This document shows positions 23,807 to 33,528 of a stretch of DNA of 64,000 bases, in pieces. Source of the DNA: CATQGW01 sp965242565 (GTDB lineage: Bacteria > Chloroflexota > Dehalococcoidia > Bin125); assembly GCA_965242565.1 (NCBI GenBank), contig OZ251457.1, positions 310,001-374,000 of the forward strand, given 5' to 3'. Position 1 is the first letter of the stretch. Every line of letters starts with the position of its first letter. The notes beneath the pieces are model-generated. The model ran no database searches. It was given only the letters and a program-made list of their open reading frames with translations, and was not told where the DNA came from. Position numbers and translations under genes: made by a program.

Positions 23807-25144
23807 ATGGCTGTGCCCGATGTGCCGGGGTCTCTGACGCTGCTGCTGCCGGATCACTGGGCGGCGTCTGATCGCGCGTTGGAGGCGATTGAGTATCCCA
23901 ATCCGGCCTGGACGTTCCAGCGCGGACATTTCGGCGAGCTGGCGCTGACGCCGCTGCCGGGGCATCGCAACTCGGCCGTCAGCACCGAGGTCACGATGCA
24001 GTTCCTCGAGTGGCACAAGCAGCACGAGGAGGGCGTGTTGCACGGCTTCAACATCGGCTACGCGCCGACCGATGACGAGGGCCGCGCGCCGGGCCTGGCG
24101 GCCGCGACCTCCTGGATCGCGCCGGATCAGGTCGAGGCGCTGCGCGAGGAGCGCGGCGAGCCGCTGGGCGAGTACGACCCCGAAAAGCCGTTCCCGGCCT
24201 GCGCGCCCGCCTTCGTGCTGGAAATCCGCTCGCCCTATCAGTCGCTGCGGCAATGCACCGACAAAATGCGCCTCTGGATGCACTTCGGGACACGACTCGG
24301 CTGGCTCTTCGACCCCGACAATCTGGAGGTGCGGATCTACCGCCCCGGTCGGCCGGCGCAGCGGCGAATGAAGCCGCCCCAGCTGCGCGGCGAGGAAGTG
24401 TTACAGGGGCTGGTCTTCGACTGCCGCCCGATCTGGGAGGAGCTGGCCGAGCGCGGCGAGCCCTCGCGCTCCAACCAGCCGCTGCTCGACTGGCGGGCGC
24501 ACGGCGACATTCGCGGCGCGGTCGATCCGAGTTATCGCCCGGGCGGATCGGACCCGGCGCTGCAAACAATCCGTGAGGGCCCGCTGCCGCTGCTGGACCT
24601 CTGGCTGCCCGATGAGTGGCCGCTCGACGACGCGGCGCTGGCGCAGCTGAACGAGCGCAATCCGCAGTGGGCGTTCGAGATGGGCCTCGACGGCGGCTTG
24701 CAAATTACCGATCCGAACGAAGCGGAAGCCTCGCCGCGCACAAGCAGCAGTAGCACACTGATGAACCCCGACGCGCCCCGCGCCCCGCAGGTGATGAGCG
24801 CCGCGACCTCCTGGGTATCCGACGAGCGGCTGAAGAACGCAAAGCGCGCCGACTCCGCAGGCACGATCGAAGTAGTGCCCAACTTCGTAGCCGAGATTCG
24901 CTCCGGCTCACAATCGCTCACGGATCTCCAACACAAAATGCTGCGCTGGATCTACTACGGCGTGCAACTCGGCTGGCTGCTGGACCCCGATACCCGCACA
25001 GTCTGGATCTACCGCGAAAACCAGCCCCCCGAAAAAGTAGTAAGCCCCCGCCAACTGTCGGGCGAAGATGTAATGGTCGGCTTCACGCTGGAGCTGGACC
25101 AAATCTGGGACTGGGCGGGGGACCTGGAGGAGGGCGAAGGGTAG
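23807..25144 (+). CDS. Uma2-family (PD-(D/E)XK-like) protein with two fused domains
   Basis: A protein of 445 residues holding two Uma2 (DUF820) domains. The first (about 8-205) contains FVLEIRSPYQSLRQCTDKM and GTRLGWLFDPDNLEVRIYRPG; the second (about 235-440) contains FVAEIRSGSQSLTDLQHKM and GVQLGWLLDPDTRTVWIYREN. Each domain has the family's strand carrying Glu and the LGWLxDP hallmark. Uma2 proteins have a restriction-endonuclease fold and are expanded in cyanobacteria and Chloroflexota; cellular function is unsettled. Fusion of two copies is unusual, since family members are normally about 190 residues. A single-domain relative lies at 37333-37968 and a remnant at 35059-35200. Confidence 0.88.
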   Translation: MAVPDVPGSLTLLLPDHWAASDRALEAIEYPNPAWTFQRGHFGELALTPLPGHRNSAVSTEVTMQFLEWHKQHEEGVLHGFNIGYAPTDDEGRAPGLAAATSWIAPDQVEALREERGEPLGEYDPEKPFPACAPAFVLEIRSPYQSLRQCTDKMRLWMHFGTRLGWLFDPDNLEVRIYRPGRPAQRRMKPPQLRGEEVLQGLVFDCRPIWEELAERGEPSRSNQPLLDWRAHGDIRGAVDPSYRPGGSDPALQTIREGPLPLLDLWLPDEWPLDDAALAQLNERNPQWAFEMGLDGGLQITDPNEAEASPRTSSSSTLMNPDAPRAPQVMSAATSWVSDERLKNAKRADSAGTIEVVPNFVAEIRSGSQSLTDLQHKMLRWIYYGVQLGWLLDPDTRTVWIYRENQPPEKVVSPRQLSGEDVMVGFTLELDQIWDWAGDLEEGEG

Positions 25145-25222
25145 GGGCCGACTTGGGCGGGGTTGACTCAGACGGAAGAGCGTGCGTAGCCTGTGGGCCG
25201 CATCGCAGAGAGGACTCGATAG

Positions 25223-28200
25223 ATGGGCCAATCCGAGCCGCCATTCTCTTTCAGCGCCGTCGCGGCGAGGGCGGTCCTGGCCGCGTTCGCCGTGGTGCTC
25301 GCGCTGTCGGCGGCCTGGGCTCTGCGAGCGCCGGCAGAGGCGCAGTCGATCCGCGACGGCTCGTTCATCCGCCAGAGCGGCGCCAACGACATCTACCGCG
25401 TCAACATCGTCAACGGCAAGCGATTCAAGTGGCTTGTCGTCAACGAGGCCGCCTTCTGCAGCTACGGCTGTCCGTGGGGTTCGGTCATCAACGTGTCGCG
25501 GTCCGTCATGGCGCGCTACACGACCAGCTACCTGGCGCGCCGGGGCAGCGACGAGAAGGTGTGGCGCTTTGCGCCGAGTGGCGATTCGGGGACGCGCCGC
25601 TGGCTGAACATAACGGACAGGGAGTTTGAGGCCGCGGGGTTCGACTGGGACGCCGTCCACTCAATCACCACGACTGACTTCAACCAGTACACGCGAGGCT
25701 CGGATCTCACGTGCGCCGATTTCAATGTGTGCAACGAGCCGCCGCGCATCACAGACGCGAGGAATCTGTCGTTCGACGCCGGCGAGCGGGTGACGTCACG
25801 GCGGGTGGCGACCATCAGCGATCGGGACACGCGGCTGCGGGACTTGACGGTGCGTGTCAGCGGGCTGCCGTCGGGCTGGCGGCACAGCTTCAGCACCTCC
25901 AGCGGGCGACTCATCGTGAGTGGGACGGCGCCGTCGCGCGCAGGGTCGCACCGGGTCACGATCACGGCGTCGGATGGGCAGGGGAGTGACACGGAGCGGT
26001 TCACGATCACGGTGAACGCGACTCACGACCCGGAGATCACGTTGACGGACGACGGGTTTGCGGTGCAGGCCGGCGAGCGGGTGACATCACGGCGGGTGGC
26101 GACGATTCATGATCGGGACACGCGGCTGCGGGACTTGACGGTGCGCGTGAGTGGGCTGCCGTCGGGTTGGCGGCACAGCTTCAGCACCTCCAGCGGGCGA
26201 CTCACCGTGAGCGGGACGGCGCCGTCGCGCGCAGGGTCGCACCGGGTCACGATCAGAGTGTCGGACGGGCGGGGGAGCGACACGGAGCGGTTCACGATCA
26301 CGGTGACTGCGCCGGACTGTGCGGAGACGATTCAGAGCGGCTCCTTCATTCGGCGGAGCGGCACGGAGGATGTGTACCGCGTCAGGATCGCGAACGGCAA
26401 GCGGTTCAAGTGGCTGATCCTCAACGAGTCCGCGTTCAACAGCTACGGCGTTTCGTGGGACCAGATCTGCGACACATCTCAATCAGTGCTGAACCGCTAC
26501 ACGACCAGCACCCTGGCTCGCCGTGGCAGCGACGAGAAGGTCTGGCGGTTCACGTCGAGCGGCGATTCTGGGACGCGGCGCTGGCTGAACATCACCGCGT
26601 CTGAATTCGAGCGCGCCGGTTACGACTGGGACGCAGTCTTCTCGCTCCGGTCCGGCGACTTCAACGCCTACACGGAGGCGATCCCGCCAACCACATGCGA
26701 CAACGTGGACGGTCGGAATGTCTGCGACATAAGGCCAGCCCCCGTCATCAGCATCGTCTCAAGCAGCGTGACGTGGGATGCCGGGCAGCGAGTCTCGCAG
26801 CAACACGTGGCCACCCTGACCGATGCCGACACGGCGCTGCGGGACTTGATTGTGGACGTGAGCGGGCTGCCGGCTGGGGTGACGCACAGCTTCGGCACAT
26901 CCAGCGGGCGGCTGACGGTGAGCGGGACAGCGCCGTCGAGCGCGGGGTCGCACCGGGTCACGATCACGTCATCGGATGGGCCGAGGAGCGACACGGAGAC
27001 GTTCACGATCACGGTGGCTGCTGCGCCGCCGGACTGCGCGGAGACGATTCAAGACGGGTCGTTTATTCGACAGAGCGGCACCGCCGATGTGTACCGCGTC
27101 AGAATCGCGAACGGCAAGCAGTTCAAGTGGCTGATCCTCAACGAGGCCGCGTTCAACAGCTACGGCGTCGCGTGGGACCGGATCTGCGACACGTCTCAGT
27201 GGGTGCTGAGCCGCTACACGACCAGCACCTTGGCGCGCCGGGGCAGTGATGAGGAGGTCTGGCGGTTCGAGTCCAGCGGCGATTCTGGGACGCGGCGCTG
27301 GCTGAACATCACCGCGTCTGAATTCGAGCGCGCTGGCTACGACTGGGACGCAGTCTTCTCGCTCCAGCCCGGCGACTTCAACGCCTACACGACGGCGACC
27401 CCGCCAACCACGTGCGACAACGTGGACGGCCGGAACGTGTGCGATGAACCGGAGGAGTCAACAACGACAGGGGGAACGAACACCCCGCCTGAGATCACGA
27501 ATCTGACGGCGCTGCTGACAGTGACCGAAGGGCAGAGCGTGGGCGAGACGCAGGTTGCGACCGTGACGGATCACGAGGATGCGCTGCAGCTCAACAGGCA
27601 TGTGAGGATCAACGGCCTGCCGCCCGGCCTCGTCGCGCATGGCCTGAGTTCAACGGGGCGGCTCACGATTAGCGGGACGGTCGCGGCGGACACGGCCCGG
27701 ACGTACACGGCAACGATCGCAGCGAACGACGGCACGAATCTCGGTGTAGCGGAGGACTTCCAAATCACCGTGCTCCCGGGCGAAGGCCTACCGACGTTCG
27801 ATCCTGCGGTGTTCGTCGTGGAGCAGCGGTTGATACTAGGGCGGTCGGAGACGGTGCAACTGGCGGGTGCGTCGGGCGGCTCGCCGCCGCTGACGTACAC
27901 GCTGCGGGATGCTCCGGCGGGGATGGTGTTCGACGCCGATGCTCTGACGGTCAACGGAACGCTGACCGGCGCCACGGGGAGCCACACGATGTACCTGCGG
28001 GCGACGGACGACGCGGGACGCTCGGCGGAGCAACGGATTACGTACACGATCTTGTCGTGCGTAGACGACCGTACCGAGGCGGGAGAGCCGCTCGGCGCCG
28101 GCGACACGCGGACATGGCAGGGCGAGTGGACTTCGCAGGACTGCACGACGGTGCCGAGCCAGTACATCACGGATCACATCGGGCACTACCGCGACATCTA

Positions 28201-29734
28201 CAGCTTCGTGACGAGCGAGAGGGTTGATGTGACGATCGATCTGGAATCAGATGATGTCGGCACCTATATCCACCTGCTGGATAACGATGGGCAGCGCGTA
28301 GACCTGTCGAGCGCGAGCAGCGGCGGAAACGACGCGAGCGTGAAGGCGCGCCTGCGGGCAGGCCAGAAGTACTGGGTGCGCGCGACGACGGAGGAGTTGG
28401 GCGATGTGGGGGCGTACACGCTCAGCATCGCGGCAGTCGTCGTCAACATTCGTCATACGATCGCCGAGGCCTATGCGCCGATCCTGACGTTCGACAGCCG
28501 AGAACGCTACTTCCCGGTGCCGATCGAGGCGATGCTTGACCATTCCGACCTGCGGATGCGGACTGGTGGCACAGGGCTGGGCTTTGACACAGGTATACGG
28601 CTAAAGACCATCACTGTGGCCGGGCCATCTGACGATCCGCCGTCCTCCGTCTACCCAGCCCTGCTAGCTCTCGTGGAGTCGTCCTCGGACGAGCAGCACC
28701 TCGATTTCGACCGAGAGGCATGGGACCGATCCAGCAACTCGGCCGAGTACCAGGAGAAGTACCCTCCGACGATCTACGCGCGTGTCGACAAGATCGACGG
28801 CAACCTCGTCCTTCAGTACTGGTTCTTCTACGTGTACAACCCTGGACCCGTCCTCAAGCGTCTTGTGGGCGAAGAGCGTTTTGGCGATCATGTACTGCAG
28901 CAGGCACACGAAGGCGACTGGGAGGGTGTCCAGCTCGTTTTCGGTCGTGGCGTCAACGAGGACGACGTCATCGACGGAATCAGGGCAGGCACTTACGTCA
29001 AGCCCCTCTACGTCGAGTATGCGACGCACAAAGGCGGTGAGCGGCACTGCTGGGACGACGCACAAGTCGAAAAAGAAACCGCCGTACGGGTGAAGGTCTA
29101 CCCGGCCCTTGGCTCGCACGCGACTTACCCCATCCCGCATCCCACTGGTGTTGCCGTCTTTGGTCCCGCCGTCAAAGTGGTGGGATGGTGGGACAAGAAT
29201 GACGAGGGCGGAAAGGTCCTCGACCAGTACCACATCGAGATGATCGATCACCAAACCGGCTGGATTCAGTGGCGCGGCCGCTGGGGGGAGGACAATCGTC
29301 TCGATGATCTCCCCAAATTCGATGGCGCTTACAGCGGTCCGCAAGGACCGAAGACGAAGCCGCGCTGGTCGGATCTCTCGTGGGCCGACGATGAAGACGG
29401 ATGTAACCGCTATGGCGTGATCGCGGTGAAGCGTCACGACGATGGTCGCACAGAGTTCGGTTATCGCCCCACAGGCAGCGACCTCATCCTGCCGACGTTC
29501 CGGCATGTGCGGGCCCACCCTCAACCAGGGCGAGTGTACAAGACGAGCGATGTCAGACTCGGCGAAACGACTCTTGGACACATACGCGCGATGGCGCTGT
29601 CCAATGGACGGTTTGCTGTCAGTTTCGTAACGCCTACGTGGATGGTGGTTCAGCCCACTAAGTACATCGTTGGACCGGTGATTCTTGCTCGAGTGAGCTG
29701 GGCAGCAACTAGCGAAATCGATCTCGACGAATAG
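25223..29734 (+). CDS. Large secreted mosaic protein: repeat modules, Ig-like domains, PPC-like and Vps62-like domains
   Basis: A protein of 1503 residues. The signal peptide core is AVLAAFAVVLALSAAWAL, cleaved after APAEA. Three copies of a roughly 115-residue module follow (starting near residues 43, 371 and 609), each with GSFIR-SG-D-YRV, NGKxFKWL, ARRGSDExVWRF, GTRRWLNIT and a DWDAV ending; similar modules occur in secreted proteins of uncultured bacteria. They are interleaved with five putative cadherin/He_PIG-like Ig domains with SGRLTVSGT-type words. A PPC-like domain follows (about 950-1070), then a C-terminal region (about 1075-1400) with YWFFYVYNPG, HEGDWEGVQLVFG, VEYATHKGG and YPALGSHATYP, matching the Vps62-like/DUF946 group. 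The role is probably surface binding or matrix. Internal DNA repeats (25778-26014 against 26069-26305) indicate recent expansion. Confidence 0.85.
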   Translation: MGQSEPPFSFSAVAARAVLAAFAVVLALSAAWALRAPAEAQSIRDGSFIRQSGANDIYRVNIVNGKRFKWLVVNEAAFCSYGCPWGSVINVSRSVMARYTTSYLARRGSDEKVWRFAPSGDSGTRRWLNITDREFEAAGFDWDAVHSITTTDFNQYTRGSDLTCADFNVCNEPPRITDARNLSFDAGERVTSRRVATISDRDTRLRDLTVRVSGLPSGWRHSFSTSSGRLIVSGTAPSRAGSHRVTITASDGQGSDTERFTITVNATHDPEITLTDDGFAVQAGERVTSRRVATIHDRDTRLRDLTVRVSGLPSGWRHSFSTSSGRLTVSGTAPSRAGSHRVTIRVSDGRGSDTERFTITVTAPDCAETIQSGSFIRRSGTEDVYRVRIANGKRFKWLILNESAFNSYGVSWDQICDTSQSVLNRYTTSTLARRGSDEKVWRFTSSGDSGTRRWLNITASEFERAGYDWDAVFSLRSGDFNAYTEAIPPTTCDNVDGRNVCDIRPAPVISIVSSSVTWDAGQRVSQQHVATLTDADTALRDLIVDVSGLPAGVTHSFGTSSGRLTVSGTAPSSAGSHRVTITSSDGPRSDTETFTITVAAAPPDCAETIQDGSFIRQSGTADVYRVRIANGKQFKWLILNEAAFNSYGVAWDRICDTSQWVLSRYTTSTLARRGSDEEVWRFESSGDSGTRRWLNITASEFERAGYDWDAVFSLQPGDFNAYTTATPPTTCDNVDGRNVCDEPEESTTTGGTNTPPEITNLTALLTVTEGQSVGETQVATVTDHEDALQLNRHVRINGLPPGLVAHGLSSTGRLTISGTVAADTARTYTATIAANDGTNLGVAEDFQITVLPGEGLPTFDPAVFVVEQRLILGRSETVQLAGASGGSPPLTYTLRDAPAGMVFDADALTVNGTLTGATGSHTMYLRATDDAGRSAEQRITYTILSCVDDRTEAGEPLGAGDTRTWQGEWTSQDCTTVPSQYITDHIGHYRDIYSFVTSERVDVTIDLESDDVGTYIHLLDNDGQRVDLSSASSGGNDASVKARLRAGQKYWVRATTEELGDVGAYTLSIAAVVVNIRHTIAEAYAPILTFDSRERYFPVPIEAMLDHSDLRMRTGGTGLGFDTGIRLKTITVAGPSDDPPSSVYPALLALVESSSDEQHLDFDREAWDRSSNSAEYQEKYPPTIYARVDKIDGNLVLQYWFFYVYNPGPVLKRLVGEERFGDHVLQQAHEGDWEGVQLVFGRGVNEDDVIDGIRAGTYVKPLYVEYATHKGGERHCWDDAQVEKETAVRVKVYPALGSHATYPIPHPTGVAVFGPAVKVVGWWDKNDEGGKVLDQYHIEMIDHQTGWIQWRGRWGEDNRLDDLPKFDGAYSGPQGPKTKPRWSDLSWADDEDGCNRYGVIAVKRHDDGRTEFGYRPTGSDLILPTFRHVRAHPQPGRVYKTSDVRLGETTLGHIRAMALSNGRFAVSFVTPTWMVVQPTKYIVGPVILARVSWAATSEIDLDE
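25778..26305 (+). repeat. Direct repeat pair (237 bp, period 291) inside the mosaic protein gene
   Basis: Copies 25778-26014 and 26069-26305 are almost identical and encode adjacent Ig-like domains. Identity at the DNA level, including third positions, indicates recent duplication or gene conversion. Confidence 0.85.
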
Positions 29735-30209
29735 GATTCGTCAGCCCCCATCGCCGTTTCGAGAGTTCTGTGGCTGTCAAGCAAAGTGTATTGGCCTGGT
29801 TGTAGATAGGTCGTGAGGCGCACCGGTGATATTGACGGCTGTTTCTCCTTGCACGCCGTTTGTGTGCTCTAGTTGTCGTCTTGCGTGACTGTACCAGGAA
29901 TGCTCAGAGCACTGCTAACATTGCCGAAGCACCTGGTGGCTTTTGGGCTAAACGGTGAAAGCTGGCTGAACATCCGAATCCTGTGTGGCCGTTTCAGTAT
30001 GGGCGTTGCCGAATCGAAGTTGGCTCTGGTACCCCTACGAGAGTGACAGATGCAGCAGCGAGTTTGGACGCGACGATGCAGCTGCGGGAGGGCGAGAAGA
30101 AGCCCAGACGAGCAACGAGTACTGAGAGCAACAGGCCCAGCCCGCTATACGGGAACAGTGCTCTTTGCGAGGGGTGATTTTGTGGACAGCCCTGCTGCAT
30201 GGGCCGCCC
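29735..30209. other. Intergenic stretch of 475 nt, no gene recognised
   Basis: Lower GC than its surroundings. Short overlapping ORFs exist on both strands but lack codon bias, ribosome-binding sites or recognisable domains. No tRNA or repeat family of this genome is seen. It separates the mosaic surface protein from the convergent nuoI-nuoB pair. Confidence 0.6.
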
Positions 30210-30695
30210 CTAGTGGTGCTGACGCCGCTCCTCCGGATGAACAACCTGCTCAACCGCCTTTTGCCCGTTCGGATACACCCAGTCGTGCCGCTCCAGATAC
30301 TCGTTCGCCAGCTCGATCAGGTCGTCCTTGTTCTTGTAGAGGTGATTGGGGTTCGTGACCACATTCGTGTACGAGCCGCCCACCTGGATCGCCTCGTAGG
30401 GGCACGCCTCCGTGCAGAGGCCGCAGTACATGCAGAGCCGGAAATCGATCTCGTAGCGGTTGACCAGAAACGAGCCGTCTTCGCGCGGCTCGGTATCCAC
30501 CAGAATGCAGCCGTCGGGGCACGACTGCGCGCAGGTCGAGCAGCCGGTGCAGCGCTCGACGAACCAGACCAGGTTGGTGCGCGCGCGCGGCGGAATGTCG
30601 CGCTCCTGCTCGGGGAACTCCACGGTCACGGGCGCCCGGCGCACGTGCTTGACCACCGTCAGCAGTCCCTTGGCGATGCCCTGTCCGAAGACCAT
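30210..30695 (-). CDS. nuoI: NADH-quinone oxidoreductase subunit I
   Basis: A protein of 161 residues with two ferredoxin-type [4Fe-4S] motifs: CTGCSTCAQSCP (residues 49-60) and CMYCGLCTEACPYEAI, holding clusters N6a/N6b of complex I. The spacing between motifs and the length fit NuoI. The ATG at 30695 has AGGAG upstream. It lies 22 nt downstream of nuoB on the same strand. Subunits C, D, H and the membrane subunits are not here, so this is a split complex I locus. The C-terminus is polar and ends in His-His. Confidence 0.93.
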   Translation of the reverse strand: MVFGQGIAKGLLTVVKHVRRAPVTVEFPEQERDIPPRARTNLVWFVERCTGCSTCAQSCPDGCILVDTEPREDGSFLVNRYEIDFRLCMYCGLCTEACPYEAIQVGGSYTNVVTNPNHLYKNKDDLIELANEYLERHDWVYPNGQKAVEQVVHPEERRQHH

Positions 30696-30717
30696 TGCGC
30701 GCTCCTGATCGTGGCCG

Positions 30718-31422
30718 CTAGCGGCTGGAGAAATAGTTCTCGTCGTGCGTCAGCGCGCCGCTGCGGTGGCGCGGCTGCCCGTCGACCGAGAGGAACGGCG
30801 GGAAGAGCGATTCCAGCTCCGCCCGAATCGGGTCGCCCTCGGGCAGCATCCGCGAGAAATCACCCGTCGGCTCCGGGCGGCGCTTGCGGTGCCCGTTGGC
30901 GTGCTCCTCCTCGATCACCTGCTGCAGCAGCATCAGCCCGGCCAGCAGCGATTCGGGCCGCGGCGGGCAGCCGGGCACGTAGACGTCGACGGGCACCACA
31001 TTGTTCACGCCGGGCAGCGTCGAGTAGCCGTGCGCGAAGGGGCCGCCGATGTTCGAGCAGGAGCCCATCGAAATGACCCACTTGGGCTCGGCCATCTGCA
31101 GGTAGATGCGGCGCACCGGCGGGGCCATCTTCCAGGTCACCGTGCCGGCCACGATCATCAGGTCCGCCTGGCGCGGCGAGGCGCGGAAGACCTCGGCGCC
31201 GAAGCGCGCCAGGTCGTAGCGCGCGTTGGCCGTCGCGATCATCTCAATTGCGCAGCAGGCCAGCCCGAACATCGCCGGCCACAGCGAGGAGCGCCGCGCC
31301 CAGCCGAAGACTTTGTCGACGGTCGAGACGAGCAGCTGCGAGCGCAGCTCGTCCTCGATGTCGGTCATCGGCTCAAGCAGGGGAATCGGCGCGCCGCCGG
31401 TGTCGATGGTGGGTTGGACCAC
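30718..31422 (-). CDS. nuoB: NADH-quinone oxidoreductase subunit B
   Basis: A protein of 234 residues from GTG 31422, chosen for the AGAGGAG site 5 nt upstream; ATG 31368 is a shorter alternative. The four N2-cluster cysteines are present: Cys56-Cys57 in GLACCAIEM, Cys122 in GSCSNIGG and Cys152 in PGCPPRPE. N2 is the last cluster before quinone. The C-terminus is extended by about 60 polar residues beyond the core. Its neighbour is nuoI. The open frame continues upstream to 32487 but that part is antisense to the kinase gene and is not coding. Confidence 0.92.
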   Translation of the reverse strand: MVQPTIDTGGAPIPLLEPMTDIEDELRSQLLVSTVDKVFGWARRSSLWPAMFGLACCAIEMIATANARYDLARFGAEVFRASPRQADLMIVAGTVTWKMAPPVRRIYLQMAEPKWVISMGSCSNIGGPFAHGYSTLPGVNNVVPVDVYVPGCPPRPESLLAGLMLLQQVIEEEHANGHRKRRPEPTGDFSRMLPEGDPIRAELESLFPPFLSVDGQPRHRSGALTHDENYFSSR

Positions 31423-31521
31423 ATGCGCTCCTCTCGCTCCCCGCAGTGTACAGGGTGCGTCGCGTTTGTCCATCTGGTAAGCTAAGGTGCTGAAGCAGAT
31501 GAGCGGATCGGAGCGAATCTC

Positions 31522-33051
31522 GTGGCGGTTGCCGGAGGGACAGTCGTTCGGCTTGGCGACAATGAGTGGCGCATTGGCGACTCCCTTGGTGAGGGAGGCT
31601 TTGGTGAAGTGCGCGCCGCCACAGGATCTGACGGTTCGCAGGCGGCGCTCAAGTTCGTGCCGCTGGACCGCAAGGCCGCGCGAGAGCTTGACGTCTGGCG
31701 CGATGTGAGCGGCTTGCCCAACGTTCTTCCTCTCTGGGGCGAGGGGGAGTGGAGTGGACAGCGTGTGCTCGTGATGCCGAGGGCAGAATGCGATCTCCGA
31801 GGCTACCTGCGCGAGCGGGGCGGAGTGACCCCGCCCGACGACGCCATTGCGATTCTCACAGACATAGCCGCTGCGCTGGTGGCGCTTGCTGAGCGCGATG
31901 GCGAGGCAATCGTGCATCGAGACCTCAAGCCGGAGAACATCCTGAAGTGGAACGGTCGGTGGTGCGTCGCGGACTTCGGGATCGCCAGATACGCCGAGCG
32001 GACGACCGCGCCGGAAACGCTGAAGGCATATCGGTCTTGGCCGTATGCCGCGCCCGAGCTTTGGAAGGATGAGCGCGCCGAGTCGCGCACTGACATCTAC
32101 GCCGTCGGCATCATTGCCCACGAGCTTCTCACTGGCCAACGGCCATTCGGCGGACCTACTGTGGACCGCTACAAAGAGCAGCATCTTACTACTGCTGCTC
32201 CCCAGCTTGACGCAGACACCGTTGGTCTGAGTCTCGCGGGTCTGATTGAGTCGTGCCTGCGGAAGGACGTTTCGGGCAGGCCGACGGTGCCTGACTTCTA
32301 CAAGAGGTTGCAGCGCTTGGCAAAGTCGGCGAGCCCCAGCTTCTCTCCGGCCTTGCAGAGAGCAAACCGCAAGAGGGTCCGAGAGGACACCGAGCGAGAA
32401 ATCGCTTGGCAGAGTGAGCAGGATCGCCTTGAGACGCGTAAGCGTCGGGAGGGAGACGCAAGACGGTCCCTTGAGGTCGCCGTACATGCATTGTGGGAAG
32501 CGCTCTCAACCGATGCGCCCGATCTGGTCAGGCCGTATAACTCTGGCATGCTCGACTCGGCTAAAGGTGCCGAGCTGATTCGCACCCCCGAAGTAGGCGC
32601 GGCTGTTTCGCGCTTCTTGCCGGTCAGCGATGCGGAATGGCAGGAGAATCGACCGTGCTTTGAGGTAATAGGTCGTGCGGGTATTTTGATTGCGATTCAG
32701 GGGACAGGCACCGTTGAGCGGCGCGCGGCTTACTACATGCTCTGGTACTGCGATGCCCAGGAGCGAGGTGAGTTTCGTTGGTTCGAACTCTCGTTCAAGC
32801 GTGGTGGGTTCCTGCTACGACAGGAACCGTGGGAAGAGCCAGAGCGCGTTGACCTTCCACGTGCCGGCGACGCGATTGGCCGTCGGATGTATGGCCATCG
32901 GCTAGCGACGCCATTCACGCCGATCGACGGTCCGGATGTCGCAGCATTCTGCCAGCGATGGGCAGCGATCATCGGCGAAGCGTTTGAGGGGAAGCTGCCA
33001 GAGCTAGGACCGTTCGGGGCGGGCGAGATTTTGCGGTCCTATCGCTGCTGA
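31522..33051 (+). CDS. Hanks-type serine/threonine protein kinase with uncharacterised C-terminal region
   Basis: A protein of 509 residues from GTG 31522 with GGAG upstream. The kinase domain (about 10-270) is complete: glycine loop GEGGFGEV (23-30), Lys44 in AALKF, catalytic loop HRDLKPEN (132-139), DFG (151-153), YAAPE, and a DIYAVGIIAHELLTGQRPF subdomain IX. It should therefore be active. There is no transmembrane helix or PASTA repeat, so it is cytoplasmic. A charged helical stretch (about 285-330) leads to a C-terminal region of about 180 residues that I do not recognise. It diverges from nuoB and heads a run of accessory genes, which suggests a defence or stress-sensing role, by context only. 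Confidence 0.88.
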   Translation: MAVAGGTVVRLGDNEWRIGDSLGEGGFGEVRAATGSDGSQAALKFVPLDRKAARELDVWRDVSGLPNVLPLWGEGEWSGQRVLVMPRAECDLRGYLRERGGVTPPDDAIAILTDIAAALVALAERDGEAIVHRDLKPENILKWNGRWCVADFGIARYAERTTAPETLKAYRSWPYAAPELWKDERAESRTDIYAVGIIAHELLTGQRPFGGPTVDRYKEQHLTTAAPQLDADTVGLSLAGLIESCLRKDVSGRPTVPDFYKRLQRLAKSASPSFSPALQRANRKRVREDTEREIAWQSEQDRLETRKRREGDARRSLEVAVHALWEALSTDAPDLVRPYNSGMLDSAKGAELIRTPEVGAAVSRFLPVSDAEWQENRPCFEVIGRAGILIAIQGTGTVERRAAYYMLWYCDAQERGEFRWFELSFKRGGFLLRQEPWEEPERVDLPRAGDAIGRRMYGHRLATPFTPIDGPDVAAFCQRWAAIIGEAFEGKLPELGPFGAGEILRSYRC

Positions 33052-33129
33052 TGGCCTGCTGGCCTAAGTGGCTGGTTGGCATGTACTCTCTGCGCGCGCC
33101 CTGATTTGGGGCGCGGAACGGAGGGAATC

Positions 33130-33528
33130 GTGGAGATCAAGTTGAGGCGGCTGCCGCCGTCGGGGGATCTGGGGTACCCGCTGGAGCGGCTGTTCATCCG
33201 CTCGGTACGTCAGGGGTCGGACACCATCGTGATGGCGCAAGGCTTCCATCTCAATGAGGAGTTTCTCGTGCTGAGCGGGTCGGAGGCGTTCGTTGAGACG
33301 GCGCCGGCGTTCGGTCGGCCCGAGGATCGCGGGGCGCGTGAGCTGCGGGATGCGCTGGTCGCGGACGGCACGCTCGTGCCAAAGGGAGATGTCTACGCCT
33401 TTCAGGTGGACTACCTGTTCCACTCTGCATCTCTCGCGGCGAGCGTGATTCTGGCGCGGGCGGCGAGTGGGCCGGAGGAGTGGCGGGACATCGATCGGAC
33501 CAAGCTCGTGGACCTCGATTCGGAGTGA
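33130..33528 (+). CDS. DUF4357-domain protein
   Basis: A protein of 132 residues from GTG 33130, which has CGGAGGG 6-7 nt upstream; an upstream TTG at 33076 lacks a site. The C-terminal part carries the DUF4357 pattern: ELRDALVADGTLVPKGDVYAF, then YLFHSASLAASVILARAASG and PEEWRD. DUF4357 is often fused to nucleases or attached to restriction-like systems and may bind nucleic acid; its function is unproven. It follows the kinase gene by 78 nt on the same strand. Confidence 0.7.
   Translation: MEIKLRRLPPSGDLGYPLERLFIRSVRQGSDTIVMAQGFHLNEEFLVLSGSEAFVETAPAFGRPEDRGARELRDALVADGTLVPKGDVYAFQVDYLFHSASLAASVILARAASGPEEWRDIDRTKLVDLDSE

Noticed and set aside
29983..30200. Short ORFs upstream of nuoI
   Set aside because: No ribosome-binding site, no codon bias, no domain; overlapping frames on both strands are equally open.
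30718..32487. A 589-residue NuoB with a long N-terminal extension
   Set aside because: The upstream part is antisense to the Ser/Thr kinase; GTG 31422 with a good ribosome-binding site gives a normal NuoB.
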